Notes under the pieces: model-generated | Seen by the model: only the letters and a program-made list of their open reading frames with translations | Told to the model about the DNA's origin: nothing | The model's database searches: none | Made by a program: the position numbers and the translations under genes | NCBI RefSeq assembly: GCF_002094305.1 | Contig: NZ_LWTX01000015.1 | Span: forward strand, 1-61,039 | DNA from: Prescottella equi | GTDB taxonomy: Bacteria; Actinomycetota; Actinomycetes; Mycobacteriales; Mycobacteriaceae | Length of the DNA stretch: 61,039 nucleotides | Direction: 5' to 3' | Shown here: positions 1-8,718 of the stretch, one piece after another | Layout of the letters: every line of letters starts with the position of its first letter | How positions within the stretch are numbered: position 1 is the first letter of the stretch

Positions 1-933
1 GTCGGCGACGACGGGTAGCTCGGTGGATTTGTCGGCGACGGTGAACCCGTCGAACGCGGTCGGCACTGTTCAGTTCACGGACAACGGTGCGCCGATCGGG
101 TCTCCGGTTGCGGTGGTGAGTGGTGTTGCGACGCTGTCGCATACGTTCACGTCGGCTGGTGCGCACAGTGTCGGTGCTGATTTCGTTGCGGGCGCGGGTT
201 TCACGAATTCTTCGGCTGCCGCGCAGTCGGTGACGGTGGCTGATCCGGATGTGGAGACGTCGCTGACGGTGTCTGCTCCGGCTTCTGCGACAACTGGTGA
301 GTCGGTGAGCTTGTCGGCTCAGGTGTCTCCGGTGGCCGCTCAGGGTTCTGTGCAGTTCAAGGTGAACGGGAGCCCGGCGGGCGCAGCGGTTCCGGTATCC
401 GGTGGTGAGGCTGTGCTGCCGTACACGTTCAATGCTGCTGGTTCGTTCGCGGTGACCGCGGAGTTCACGGGCGGTGCCGGGTTCACGAACTCGAGTGCGT
501 CGGCGCAGAACGTGGTGGTCAGCGATCCGAACGTGTCCACGTCGTTGTCGGTCACTGCTCCCGAGTCGGCGACGACGGGTAGCTCGGTGGATTTGTCGGC
601 GACGGTGAACCCGTCGAACGCGGTCGGCACTGTTCAGTTCACGGACAACGGTGCGCCGATCGGGTCTCCGGTTGCGGTGGTGAGTGGTGTTGCGACGCTG
701 TCGCATACGTTCACGTCGGCTGGTGCGCACAGTGTCGGTGCTGATTTCGTTGCGGGCGCGGGTTTCACGAATTCTTCGGCTGCCGCGCAGTCGGTGACGG
801 TGGCTGATCCGGATGTGGAGACGTCGCTGACGGTGTCTGCTCCGGCTTCTGCGACAACTGGTGAGTCGGTGAGCTTGTCGGCTCAGGTGTCTCCGGTGGC
901 CGCTCAGGGTTCTGTGCAGTTCAAGGTGAACGG
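1..933 (+). repeat. Exact 564-bp-period direct repeat inside array gene 1
   Basis: Bases 1-369 match bases 565-933 with no difference found by eye. The period of 564 bp equals 188 codons, which is two Ig-like repeats, so loss or gain of one unit keeps the frame. The first copy may extend left of the window. A looser 282-bp (94-codon) periodicity continues to about position 1340. Confidence 0.9.
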
Positions 934-2344
934 TTCTCCGGTGGGGTCTCCGGTTCCGGTGACTGCGGGTGCGGCGACTCTGCCGCACACGTTCGCCGCT
1001 GCCGGTTCGTTCGCGGTCACGGCCGAGTTCACCGGCGCCGCCGGCTTCACGAACTCGACTGCGTTGGAGAAGAGCGTGACGGTCTCCGATCCGGATGTGA
1101 CCACGTCGCTGGCGGTGACTGTTCCGGGTTCGGCCACGACCGGTGAGTCGGTGAGCTTGTCGGCTCAGGTAACACCGGCGACCGCTCAGGGTTCTGTGCA
1201 GTTCAAGGTGAACGGTTCTCCGGTGGGGCCTCCGGTTCCGGTGACCGCGGGTGCAGCGACTCTGCCGCACACGTTCGACGCTGCCGGCTCGTTCGCGGTC
1301 ACGGCCGAGTTCACCGGCGCCGCCGGCTTCACGAGCTCGTCTGCGCAGGCGCAGAACGTGACGGTTTCCGTTCCGGTTGTTCCCGATGAGGACACCACCA
1401 TCACGGTGACCGCTCCATCGACTGCGGAGACAGGCCAGCAGGTGACCCTGTCGGTGGCGGTGTCACCGGTTCCCACCGGCGGAACGGTCCAGTTCTCGGT
1501 GGCCGGCACCGATGTGGGGGCTCCGGTCTCCCTAAACGGCAGCGGTCAGGCGAGCATGCCGTACACCTTCGGTGCGGCCGGTTCTTTCTCAGTGGCGGCC
1601 GTGTATTCCGGCACAACAGGTTTCGCTGGTTCGACCGCCGCGGCCCACACCGTCGTGGTGAGCGACCCGGCACCGGTCGATGTTGCAACGGCGACGCTGG
1701 TCGGAGTTCCGGAATCGGCGATAACGGGTGCGCCGACGACGCTGTCGGTGACGGTGCAGGCGCAGTCGGGTTCGGCGGTGCCGACGGGTTCGGTGCAGTT
1801 CCGTGACAACGGCAACCCGATCGGATCCCCCGTGGTTCTGGAAAACGGCTCCGCCACTGTCACTCACAACTTCGGCTCTGCCGGGACACACCAGATCACA
1901 GCCGAGTACCTGCCCGGTGCCGGATTCCTCGCGTCGACCTCGACGCAGTATCCGGTGGCGGTGTCGGCTCCGAATCCGTCGGATGTGGTGTCGTCGATCT
2001 TGATGTCCTCGGCTCAGTCGACCACGGTCGGAACCGCCTTCACCCTCGAGGCTCAGGTGACCGGTGCGCAGACGTTGCCTGGGACAGTGCAGTTCTTCGA
2101 CGGTGGCGTCGAGATCGGCTCGCCCGTGGCTGTGGTGGACGGTGTCGCCACAATCGTGCACACATTCACGTCGACCGGGCCGCACCATGTTCATGCCGTG
2201 TACTCGGGTGGCACGGGTGTGGCCGGTTCGACGTCACCGGTCCAGGTGCTCGACGTGAGCGAGGCCGGCGGCGGCACCGGTGGTGCTGGGTCACTGGACT
2301 TCGGATCGCTGGGGAGTTCGAACGGGTTCCGCTTCGGCTTCTGA
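2..2344 (+). CDS. Ig-like repeat secreted protein, C-terminal part (array gene 1, 5' truncated by window)
   Basis: The reading frame is open at the left edge, so the start, signal peptide and head domain lie outside the window. About 780 residues are visible: eight bacterial Ig-like repeats of about 94 residues, each with a GTVQF or GSVQF strand, a (D/N)G turn, a GVATL..TF segment and a GAGFTNSS-type end. They most resemble the Big_3_5 group. The last repeat is the LPGTVQFFDG variant that closes most array members, followed by a glycine-rich hinge and the tail GSLDFGSLGSSNGFRFGF. The first two visible repeats are duplicated exactly at DNA level. Third codon positions are richer in T than in gene 7. 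There is no LPXTG motif and no C-terminal hydrophobic anchor. A surface or matrix role is inferred; the ligand is unknown. Confidence 0.85.
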   Translation, partial: SATTGSSVDLSATVNPSNAVGTVQFTDNGAPIGSPVAVVSGVATLSHTFTSAGAHSVGADFVAGAGFTNSSAAAQSVTVADPDVETSLTVSAPASATTGESVSLSAQVSPVAAQGSVQFKVNGSPAGAAVPVSGGEAVLPYTFNAAGSFAVTAEFTGGAGFTNSSASAQNVVVSDPNVSTSLSVTAPESATTGSSVDLSATVNPSNAVGTVQFTDNGAPIGSPVAVVSGVATLSHTFTSAGAHSVGADFVAGAGFTNSSAAAQSVTVADPDVETSLTVSAPASATTGESVSLSAQVSPVAAQGSVQFKVNGSPVGSPVPVTAGAATLPHTFAAAGSFAVTAEFTGAAGFTNSTALEKSVTVSDPDVTTSLAVTVPGSATTGESVSLSAQVTPATAQGSVQFKVNGSPVGPPVPVTAGAATLPHTFDAAGSFAVTAEFTGAAGFTSSSAQAQNVTVSVPVVPDEDTTITVTAPSTAETGQQVTLSVAVSPVPTGGTVQFSVAGTDVGAPVSLNGSGQASMPYTFGAAGSFSVAAVYSGTTGFAGSTAAAHTVVVSDPAPVDVATATLVGVPESAITGAPTTLSVTVQAQSGSAVPTGSVQFRDNGNPIGSPVVLENGSATVTHNFGSAGTHQITAEYLPGAGFLASTSTQYPVAVSAPNPSDVVSSILMSSAQSTTVGTAFTLEAQVTGAQTLPGTVQFFDGGVEIGSPVAVVDGVATIVHTFTSTGPHHVHAVYSGGTGVAGSTSPVQVLDVSEAGGGTGGAGSLDFGSLGSSNGFRFGF

Positions 2345-2361
2345 TCCATTGACCGACGGGT

Positions 2362-2386
2362 GGCCCCTGCCGTGGAGGCAGGGGCC
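2362..2386 (+). terminator. Hairpin terminator after array gene 1
   Basis: A perfect 10-bp stem, GGCCCCTGCC (2362-2371) with GGCAGGGGCC (2377-2386), starts 17 bp after the stop codon. There is no long T tract, which is common in high-GC actinobacteria. Confidence 0.75.
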
Positions 2387-2417
2387 GCCCCTCGTTTGGG
2401 GGGCGTCACACTCAACT

Positions 2418-2467
2418 GGACATTTGTCCGGCAAAACTGACACGCGTTGCAGTTTTCCGGTCTATGG
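2418..2467 (+). promoter_or_regulatory. Putative operator and promoter of array genes 2-3
   Basis: A perfect dyad GGACA-TT-TGTCC lies at 2418-2429. A possible -10 hexamer TATGGT lies at 2462-2467. A small stem-loop GCGCT...AGCGC (2481-2498) would sit near the 5' end of the message. The dyad is related to elements before array genes 4 and 5. Inferred from sequence only. Confidence 0.4.
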
Positions 2468-2526
2468 TGACTCACTCGGAGCGCTGTATCCATAGCGCCG
2501 GTCAAACCGTTGTTTCAGGGAGTCAG

Positions 2527-4833
2527 ATGAGTTCCTCGTTACGGAGGCGCTGCACCGTGGCGTTCACCGGGTCCGCGTTGATCGCCGGATCGTTCTTGGT
2601 TGCCCAACCGGCCACGGCCGCGACGACGACGGTCGACTTCACGACGACATGCCGTGCGTCCGCGACGATCAACGTCACCAAGACCCCCGCCGCGTCGGTG
2701 ACCGTCGCTGCTCCCGACACGGTGGCCCCGGGGGAGACCTTCACGTTCCGGATGCAGACGAACGCGCAGTCGTTCCCCGACTCCGATTCGGGCGCGAGCA
2801 CGACGAACCTGTCGAGGCTGAAGAACGACTTCGAGATCCCGTCGAACGCGACCTTCGTCAGCGCGGTGATCGTGCCGGGTTCCTCGGCGAACCTGAGTGG
2901 GGTCGCGCCGAGCGTCATCCGCGTCAACGACAACGGAACCGCCGACGCCAGCGGCACGATTCTCCGGATCTCGGGCAACAACGAGGTGATCGGCAACGGA
3001 GCGTTCACCAGCACCAGTAGCGAAGGCGGCATCGTCGCGCCCAAGCTGAAGAAGAACATCGACGGTAGCAACAACGGGAGCGGTGATTCCTGGTTCCGGC
3101 TGCCGGCGATCGACGTGACGATGGTGGCCGGCGAGTCCGGTGTCATCCAGCCGAGGATCCGAACGAGCGGAGCGGCGGGCAACTTCAACAACGACAAGAA
3201 CTTCAGCACGCAGCTCGCGAAAGCCTCATTCCTGGGCGTGCAGTGGGCGCCCACGCGCTGCAGTCCGCGCAACTCCGAGAGCGCCGCCCTCAATGCCGGC
3301 GCGGGCCCGCTGGCGACCGTCCGGATCGCAGTACCGGACACCGTCACCTCGACGACGCTGAGCGTGCCCGACTCTGCGGCGACCGGCACTGCCGTGCAAC
3401 TCGCCGCGACCGTGGCGCCCGCAGGGGCGTCGGGCACGGTGCAGTTCAGGGACGGTGGCGCGAACATCGGTGCTCCGGTCCCCGTGGTCGACGGGTCCGC
3501 AAGCCTGTCGTATGCGTTCGGATCGCTCGGCGCCCACAGCATCACGGCGGTGTACTCGGGAGGGGCGGGATTCGCGTCGTCCACGTCGGAGGCACGGACT
3601 GTGACGGTGACGCCGCCGGTCGTGGCCACGTCGACGACGGTCACGGTACCGCCGACCGCCACGACGGATCTCGCAGTGGACCTGGTCGCCGCCGTGACCC
3701 CCGTCGGCGCCAGCGGCACGGTGCAGTTCAAAGACGGTGCTTCCGAGATCGGTGCACCGGTTCCCGTCACCGGCGGAGTCGCGACGCTCCCGCACGCCTT
3801 CACGACAACTGGCGCCCACAGCGTCACCGCGGTCTACTCGGGCGGCGCGGGTTTCGGGCCGTCCACCTCGAGTGCGCGGACGGTGACCGTGTCCGAGCCC
3901 ATGCCCGACGCCGTTGCCACCGTCACCACGTTGACGGTCCCCGGCACCGCAGAGGTCGGAAGCCCGGTCACCCTCTCGGCCACGGTGTCTCCGACACCGG
4001 TCGACGGCACCGTTCAGTTCCGGGACGGAGCGACGAATCTCGGTTCTCCGGTGCTCGTTTCGGGCGGAGTCGCAAGCCTGTCCCATACCTTCACCCGGGG
4101 TGGCTCGCACGTGATCAGCGCGGTCTTCAGCGGTGGATTGGGAACGCTCGGTTCCTCGGCTGCGCCGGTGACCGTAGCCGTCATCGCGTCGAACATCGGT
4201 ACCGCCACCCTGTTGAACGTGCCCGGTGAGGCGAAGTCCGGCCGGCCGGTCGACCTCTGGGCGAGCGTGTTCGACTCGGTCGACGGTGTCCCGGTGCCGG
4301 CCGGTGGAACCGTGCAGTTCCGCGACGGCGCCTCGGCGATCGGCAACCCGGTAGCCGTGATCGACGGTTTCGCCAAGCTGACACACGTTTTCGATGCGAC
4401 CGGTGCGCACTCGATAACGGCCACGTTCCACGGAACGGGCGCCTATACGGCGTCGAACTCCGACGCCCAGGACGTCAACGTGGCGCTCGCTTCGGTCACG
4501 GACCTCGCGACGGCCACCGAGTTGGTGCTGCCCGGTGGTGCAGTTCCGGGAACGCCGGTCAGCCTCTCGGCGCGCGTGGTCGCCCCACGGACCCCGCACG
4601 GCACCCTGCAGTTCTTCGACGGCGACAAGCCGATCGGCGAGGCAGTCGATCTCGTCGACGGGCGGGCGAGTCTTACGCATTCCTTCAGTGGAACGGGGTC
4701 GCACACGATCGTCGCGAAGTACAGCGGTGCAGAGGGATTCATCGAATCTTCCTCGATCGCGGGAGTGCTCGTGATCGCTGAACCCGGCGGACCGACGGGC
4801 GCCGGCACCGGCAGCCTCTCCTTCGGTTCGTGA
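2527..4833 (+). CDS. Secreted Ig-like repeat protein with type C head (array gene 2)
   Basis: The 768-residue start at ATG 2527 is preferred because AGGGAG lies just upstream and a signal peptide follows at once (arginine-rich N-region, hydrophobic core, cleavage near QPATAA). An upstream GTG at 2464 would add 21 residues that do not look like a signal. Residues about 35-270 form a head unlike those of the other array genes, with one cysteine near each end that could pair in a disulfide; I do not recognise it. Five Ig-like repeats follow (GTVQFRDG, GTVQFKDG and finally GTLQFFDG), then a glycine-rich hinge and the tail TGSLSFGS. Gene 3 starts 62 bp downstream with no hairpin between, so the two are probably co-transcribed. 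Export and surface location are inferred. Confidence 0.85.
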   Translation: MSSSLRRRCTVAFTGSALIAGSFLVAQPATAATTTVDFTTTCRASATINVTKTPAASVTVAAPDTVAPGETFTFRMQTNAQSFPDSDSGASTTNLSRLKNDFEIPSNATFVSAVIVPGSSANLSGVAPSVIRVNDNGTADASGTILRISGNNEVIGNGAFTSTSSEGGIVAPKLKKNIDGSNNGSGDSWFRLPAIDVTMVAGESGVIQPRIRTSGAAGNFNNDKNFSTQLAKASFLGVQWAPTRCSPRNSESAALNAGAGPLATVRIAVPDTVTSTTLSVPDSAATGTAVQLAATVAPAGASGTVQFRDGGANIGAPVPVVDGSASLSYAFGSLGAHSITAVYSGGAGFASSTSEARTVTVTPPVVATSTTVTVPPTATTDLAVDLVAAVTPVGASGTVQFKDGASEIGAPVPVTGGVATLPHAFTTTGAHSVTAVYSGGAGFGPSTSSARTVTVSEPMPDAVATVTTLTVPGTAEVGSPVTLSATVSPTPVDGTVQFRDGATNLGSPVLVSGGVASLSHTFTRGGSHVISAVFSGGLGTLGSSAAPVTVAVIASNIGTATLLNVPGEAKSGRPVDLWASVFDSVDGVPVPAGGTVQFRDGASAIGNPVAVIDGFAKLTHVFDATGAHSITATFHGTGAYTASNSDAQDVNVALASVTDLATATELVLPGGAVPGTPVSLSARVVAPRTPHGTLQFFDGDKPIGEAVDLVDGRASLTHSFSGTGSHTIVAKYSGAEGFIESSSIAGVLVIAEPGGPTGAGTGSLSFGS

Positions 4834-4895
4834 GGGCGGGAACGACCATGCGACAGCGAAACGCCGACATGGCGAGAGAAGAATGGACGATCAGC

Positions 4896-6923
4896 ATGAC
4901 GAGCAGGACGGGGCGGAGATTGGCCGCCGCTGCGGGGGTGGCCGCGTTGACGGTGGGCCTCGTCGGAGCCGGCGCAGGATTGGCCGGTGCCGCTGCGGAT
5001 TCGACGATGTGGCAGGACGGAAGCAGCAAGTTCACTCGAACCGTCAGCGACACCACCCCGAATGAGGGCGACGTCGTCACTGTGTCGACGAAGTTCGAGC
5101 GAACCGCCATTCCTGGCGAGTACATCTACACGGTCAAGGACGTCCATCCGACGTGTCTGACGTATGTGGACGGTTCCGCGAAGGTCAACGGCTCCACACG
5201 GGCCTTGGAGAGCCAAGGCGCCGACTTCGCGCGCGTCAAGGGAACTGTGACGGAGTGGCCGGTGGGCGCTCTGATCGGTGGAAAGCCACACACATTCGAG
5301 TTCTCGTACCGGGTCGGCGCGGACTGTGCGCGAGGCGTGGCGTTGCCGACGACGATGCACTACACGAGCAGTCTCGGGAGCGGCACCTATTCCGACAAGG
5401 GACCGGCTCTCACGGTCGGCAAGAACGTGTCGTCGACTTCGTTGGCGGCGGTGCCGGCTGCACAGGTCGGCAAACCGGTGACGCTCAGCGCGACGGTGAC
5501 CGGCGGCAAGCAGGACGATCCGGTCGACTTCTACGACGGCTCGACGAAGATCGGCACGGGTCGACTGAATGCATCAGGTGCGGCCACGTCCTCGTGGACA
5601 CCCACGACGGCGGGTACGCGGTCGGTGCAGGCGCGGTTCGCGGCCACGGCGTTCGCCAACGGATCGGATTCCGCGGTGCAGTCGGTCCAGGTGGCGGAGG
5701 CCGACGTGGTCACGTCGCTGACGCTGCAGGCGCCCCAGTCCGCGCTCACCGGAACACCGGTGACGCTGTCCGCCACCGTCGACCCGAGCTCGGCGTCGGG
5801 CACGGTGCAGTTCAGGGACGGGAACACGAACCTCGGTGCGCCTGTTGCCGTCTCGAATGGTGTGGCCATGTTCCCGCACACGTTCACGACGGCAGGTGCG
5901 CACTCGATCTCGGCGGTGTTCACGGGTCCGGGCTTCGTCTCGTCCACGGCGCCTGCGCAGACGGTGACCGTCTCGGTTCCGGACCTGGCCACGGTCACCA
6001 CGGTCGACGCGTCCGTGACGGCGCAGACCGGAGCGCCGGTGACGCTCTCCGCGTCGGTCACCCCGGCGCCGAACGGTGGAACAGTCCAGTTCAAGGACGG
6101 CGTCGCCGCGATCGGCGGAGCGGTCGAGGTCGTCAACGGAACAGCCACACTCGAGCACACGTTCTCATCCGTCGGCAGTCACTCCATCACCGCGACATAC
6201 TCTGGTGCAGCAGGATTCGAACCTTCGACTTCATCGGTCCGGTCCGTGTCCGTCACCGATCCGGTGGTGACGCCGCGTGGCACGGTGACTCTGCTGAGCG
6301 TCCCCGGTGAGGCCAAGACCGGTGCAACCACCGACCTCTGGGTGACCGTGCGCGACTTCTCCGGAGCTGCGGTCGACGGCGGTACCGTCCAGTTCCGCGA
6401 CGGCGGGCAGGATATCGGCGACCCGGTCGCGGTGAGCTCGGGTGTCGCGCGGCTTCCGCACACCTTCACAGTGGCGGGAACGCACGCCGTCTCTGCGGTC
6501 TTCTCGGGAGTCCCTGCGTTGGACGGCTCGGTGGCAGCTACCCGGAACGTGAACGTGACGGTTGCGGCCCCGACCGACGTCGAGACCGCGACGGCGCTGA
6601 CTGTGCCCGCCTCGGCGACCAGTGGCACCGAGGTGACGTTGTGGGCATCGGTGGTGTCGTCGGGTCCGGTTCGCGGGACGATCCAGTTCTTCGACGGCGC
6701 CACCCCTATCGGTGAGGCTGTGGAACTGGTCGACGGTGCTGCGACGCTGCAGTACTCGTTCGTCACACCCGGTGCGCACCCGATCACCGCGGTCTACTCG
6801 GGAGCGGAAGGATTGAGTGGATCCACCTCCGAGGCTCGGACCGTCCAGGTCGCAAGCGTCGACTCGACGCCGGGTGGTGGCACGGGAACCGGAAGCCTCA
6901 GCGGACTGCCCTTCGGTTCCTGA
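4896..6923 (+). CDS. Secreted Ig-like repeat protein with type A head (array gene 3)
   Basis: ATG 4896 gives 675 residues beginning MTSRTGRRLAAAAGV, a normal Sec signal peptide ending about GLAGAAA. In-frame ATGs at 4848 and 4869 are alternatives, and the ribosome site is weak for all three. The type A head (about residues 35-165) has the landmarks TPNEGD, VSTKFERT, HPTCLTYV, YRVGADCARG and GSGTYSDKGP, with two cysteines placed to form a disulfide, and its fold looks DUF11-like. Five Ig-like repeats follow, the first being the VDFYDG variant found only after type A heads. The C-terminus is glycine-rich and ends LSGLPFGS. It is probably transcribed with gene 2. Function unknown; surface protein inferred. 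Confidence 0.85.
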   Translation: MTSRTGRRLAAAAGVAALTVGLVGAGAGLAGAAADSTMWQDGSSKFTRTVSDTTPNEGDVVTVSTKFERTAIPGEYIYTVKDVHPTCLTYVDGSAKVNGSTRALESQGADFARVKGTVTEWPVGALIGGKPHTFEFSYRVGADCARGVALPTTMHYTSSLGSGTYSDKGPALTVGKNVSSTSLAAVPAAQVGKPVTLSATVTGGKQDDPVDFYDGSTKIGTGRLNASGAATSSWTPTTAGTRSVQARFAATAFANGSDSAVQSVQVAEADVVTSLTLQAPQSALTGTPVTLSATVDPSSASGTVQFRDGNTNLGAPVAVSNGVAMFPHTFTTAGAHSISAVFTGPGFVSSTAPAQTVTVSVPDLATVTTVDASVTAQTGAPVTLSASVTPAPNGGTVQFKDGVAAIGGAVEVVNGTATLEHTFSSVGSHSITATYSGAAGFEPSTSSVRSVSVTDPVVTPRGTVTLLSVPGEAKTGATTDLWVTVRDFSGAAVDGGTVQFRDGGQDIGDPVAVSSGVARLPHTFTVAGTHAVSAVFSGVPALDGSVAATRNVNVTVAAPTDVETATALTVPASATSGTEVTLWASVVSSGPVRGTIQFFDGATPIGEAVELVDGAATLQYSFVTPGAHPITAVYSGAEGLSGSTSEARTVQVASVDSTPGGGTGTGSLSGLPFGS

Positions 6924-6928
6924 CGGGT

Positions 6929-6956
6929 CGGGGCGGGCGCGCAAGCGGCCGCCCCG
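6929..6956 (+). terminator. Hairpin terminator after array gene 3
   Basis: An 8-bp GC stem, CGGGGCGG (6929-6936) with CCGCCCCG (6949-6956), lies directly after the stop codon. Confidence 0.65.
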
Positions 6957-6986
6957 GATCCGCTGTAGCGAAAACCGTCCGAAGTT

Positions 6987-7006
6987 GGACGTTTGTTCTA
7001 TAAAGT
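6987..7006 (+). promoter_or_regulatory. Putative operator and -10 region of array gene 4
   Basis: GGACG-TT-TGTTC (6987-6998) abuts TATAAAGT (6999-7006), whose TAAAGT suits an actinobacterial -10. A further GTCC-N6-GGAC dyad overlaps it on the left. The predicted leader to the gene 4 start is about 145 nt. The same layout precedes array gene 5. Confidence 0.45.
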
Positions 7007-7157
7007 CCGAAAGGCTCGGTGCGCCGTGATCGTGGGACGCCGGGCCCTGTCGAACAACCGGAGTCGGGCCGGATGCCGACAGGAACGCACAAGCATGCGT
7101 ACTGCGCTGTGTCGGTGGGACGTCCATCGGTACACGAACGCTTTGGAAGGAGTCGGA

Positions 7158-8399
7158 ATGGCCCGATCGGTCATGCGGCGAGCTGTGTCGAAGGTACTCG
7201 TGGGCGCGATGGCTGTCGCCGCGCTCGGAGTCGGGCAGGCCGTTCTCGGTAGCGGCGTCGCGTCCGCGGCGCCGGTGTCCCAAACGGTGACGACGTCGAA
7301 TATCAGCGCCACCAAAACCGTCGACAACGCAAACCCTTTTCCCGGAGACACCGTGGTGTCGACTGTGACGTTGAGTGCCAGCGGAGTCGACCGCTACATG
7401 CAGACCTTCACCGATCTTCCGCCGACGAATTACGTACTCCAGAGCGTCAACGCCGACGTGTGGCGCGGTGACGGTGTATCGGGCGGCCGCAACAAGTCCG
7501 GGCCGTTCGACGGCACCGCGTCACAGGATCCGGTTTCGGGCGCCGTGCGGCTCGACTGGAAAGGTTCGGGCAACTGTGTCGCCGCGTGGTGCCGGCTGGG
7601 CCTTCTGAACAAGAACGCAACGCTGACGTTCACCTACAAGGTCGCGGCCAGCGCCCAGCCCGGACCGCGAAGCACCGGTATGGAATTCGACATCTACTCC
7701 TTCCAGACGACGCAGCGTTGGAACCCACTTGGTGAGCTGAGCCTGTCCGTCCAGCAGGCGTCTACGGCCACCAGCACCACGGTGACGGTGCCGCCGAGTG
7801 CGAAGACGGGTGAGTCGATCCAGCTTTCGGCCTCGATCTCACCGGTGAACGCGACCGGCACCGTGCAGTTCAAGGACGGAACTGCGAACATCGGGGCGCC
7901 GATTCCGGTGGTCAACGGAATCGCGTCGACTTCGCACACCTTCGCGACTGCGGGGCCCAAGCCGATCACCGCGACGTTCGCCGGCAGTGGGGGATTCTCC
8001 AACTCGACCTCGCCCGGACGCATCGTGGACGTATCTGTCCGTGGGCAGGACGACGTGGAGTCCAACACGATCATGACGGCGCCCCAATCCGCGACGGTCG
8101 GGGTGGCGGTGCGCCTGTCTGCGCAGGTCTCGTCGACTGCACTCACCCTGCCCGGCACGGTGCAGTTCTACGACCGTGGCTCACCGATCGGACCGCGGTT
8201 GCCCGTCGCGAACGGTGTCGTCGCGCTCGACTACGTCTTCGACAGCGCGGGTGCGCACGAAATCAGCGCTGCCTACACCGGTGGCGTGGGAGTCGACGGG
8301 TCGGCGTCCCTTGCCCAGACCATCCAGGTTGTCGATGCCCCGACGGTCCCGGGTCCGGCCGGCAGCCTGGGTAACGGAAGTGCGATGTTCGGTTCCTGA
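7158..8399 (+). CDS. Secreted Ig-like repeat protein with type B head (array gene 4)
   Basis: ATG 7158 follows a strong ribosome site (GGAAGGAGT) and gives 413 residues with a signal peptide (MARSVMRRAVSKVLVGAMAV..., cleavage near ASAAP). The type B head (about residues 42-200) begins VSQTVTTSNISATKTV and carries FPGDTV, FTDLPP, WRGDGV, TFTYKVAASAQPGPRSTGM and FDIYSF. The ATKTV...PGDTV pattern is typical of DUF11-like domains. Only two Ig-like repeats follow, the second the LPGTVQFYD closing type, so this is the shortest array member. The tail is GSLGNGSAMFGS. Gene 8 carries the same head type. Function unknown; exported surface protein inferred. Confidence 0.85.
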   Translation: MARSVMRRAVSKVLVGAMAVAALGVGQAVLGSGVASAAPVSQTVTTSNISATKTVDNANPFPGDTVVSTVTLSASGVDRYMQTFTDLPPTNYVLQSVNADVWRGDGVSGGRNKSGPFDGTASQDPVSGAVRLDWKGSGNCVAAWCRLGLLNKNATLTFTYKVAASAQPGPRSTGMEFDIYSFQTTQRWNPLGELSLSVQQASTATSTTVTVPPSAKTGESIQLSASISPVNATGTVQFKDGTANIGAPIPVVNGIASTSHTFATAGPKPITATFAGSGGFSNSTSPGRIVDVSVRGQDDVESNTIMTAPQSATVGVAVRLSAQVSSTALTLPGTVQFYDRGSPIGPRLPVANGVVALDYVFDSAGAHEISAAYTGGVGVDGSASLAQTIQVVDAPTVPGPAGSLGNGSAMFGS

Positions 8400-8710
8400 T
8401 CGGCAGTCGAATCGAGGCTCTCATGTCCCGCGTGAGGGCCTCGATTTACGTTTGCGCCATTTTCGATCCGACTTGGACGCACGTCCGATACAGTGAGTCG
8501 CGTTTCGCTCGATGCACGCCGTCGAGGCGAAACGACCAGGTGATGGAGTCGGGCCGCCACCTGTGCGTAGACCCGTGCGACCGGTGGGCAGGTGGGCCGG
8601 AACCGCGGGACCGTGCTCTGGAGGGAGTCGGAACATGGCCCGATACACGACGCCATCGGCGACATCTTTCGGATCGGCATTCATCGAAGGTCGGCGTCGA
8701 GAGGAATTGC
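8400..8710 (+). promoter_or_regulatory. 311-bp intergenic and leader region of array gene 5
   Basis: After the gene 4 terminator this stretch holds a perfect dyad GGACG-CA-CGTCC (8475-8486) next to a -10-like TACAGT (8489-8494). A stem-loop CGTTTCGCTCGA with TCGAGGCGAAACG (8501-8534) starts where transcription is expected to begin. A ribosome site followed by ATGGCCCGAT (8635) opens a 27-codon frame. The leader would be about 210 nt. No other gene is seen here. Confidence 0.45.
8410..8446 (+). terminator. Hairpin terminator after array gene 4
   Basis: A 14-bp stem with one G-T pair, AATCGAGGCTCTCA with TGAGGGCCTCGATT, is followed by a short T run. It lies 10 bp after the stop codon. Confidence 0.75.
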
Positions 8711-8718
8711 ATGTCTGA
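8635..8718 (+). other. 27-codon leader frame or relic of an alternative gene start
   Basis: ATGGCCCGAT with GGAGGGAGTCGG upstream matches the start regions of array genes 4 and 7, but here the frame ends after 27 codons at a TGA overlapping the gene 5 start. It may be a leader peptide or a recombination scar. There is no evidence that it is translated. Confidence 0.3.

Noticed and set aside
6205-6235. GGATTCGAACCTTC, which resembles the T-arm of a tRNA on the minus strand
   Set aside because: It lies inside array gene 3 coding sequence and no acceptor, D or anticodon stem could be formed around it.
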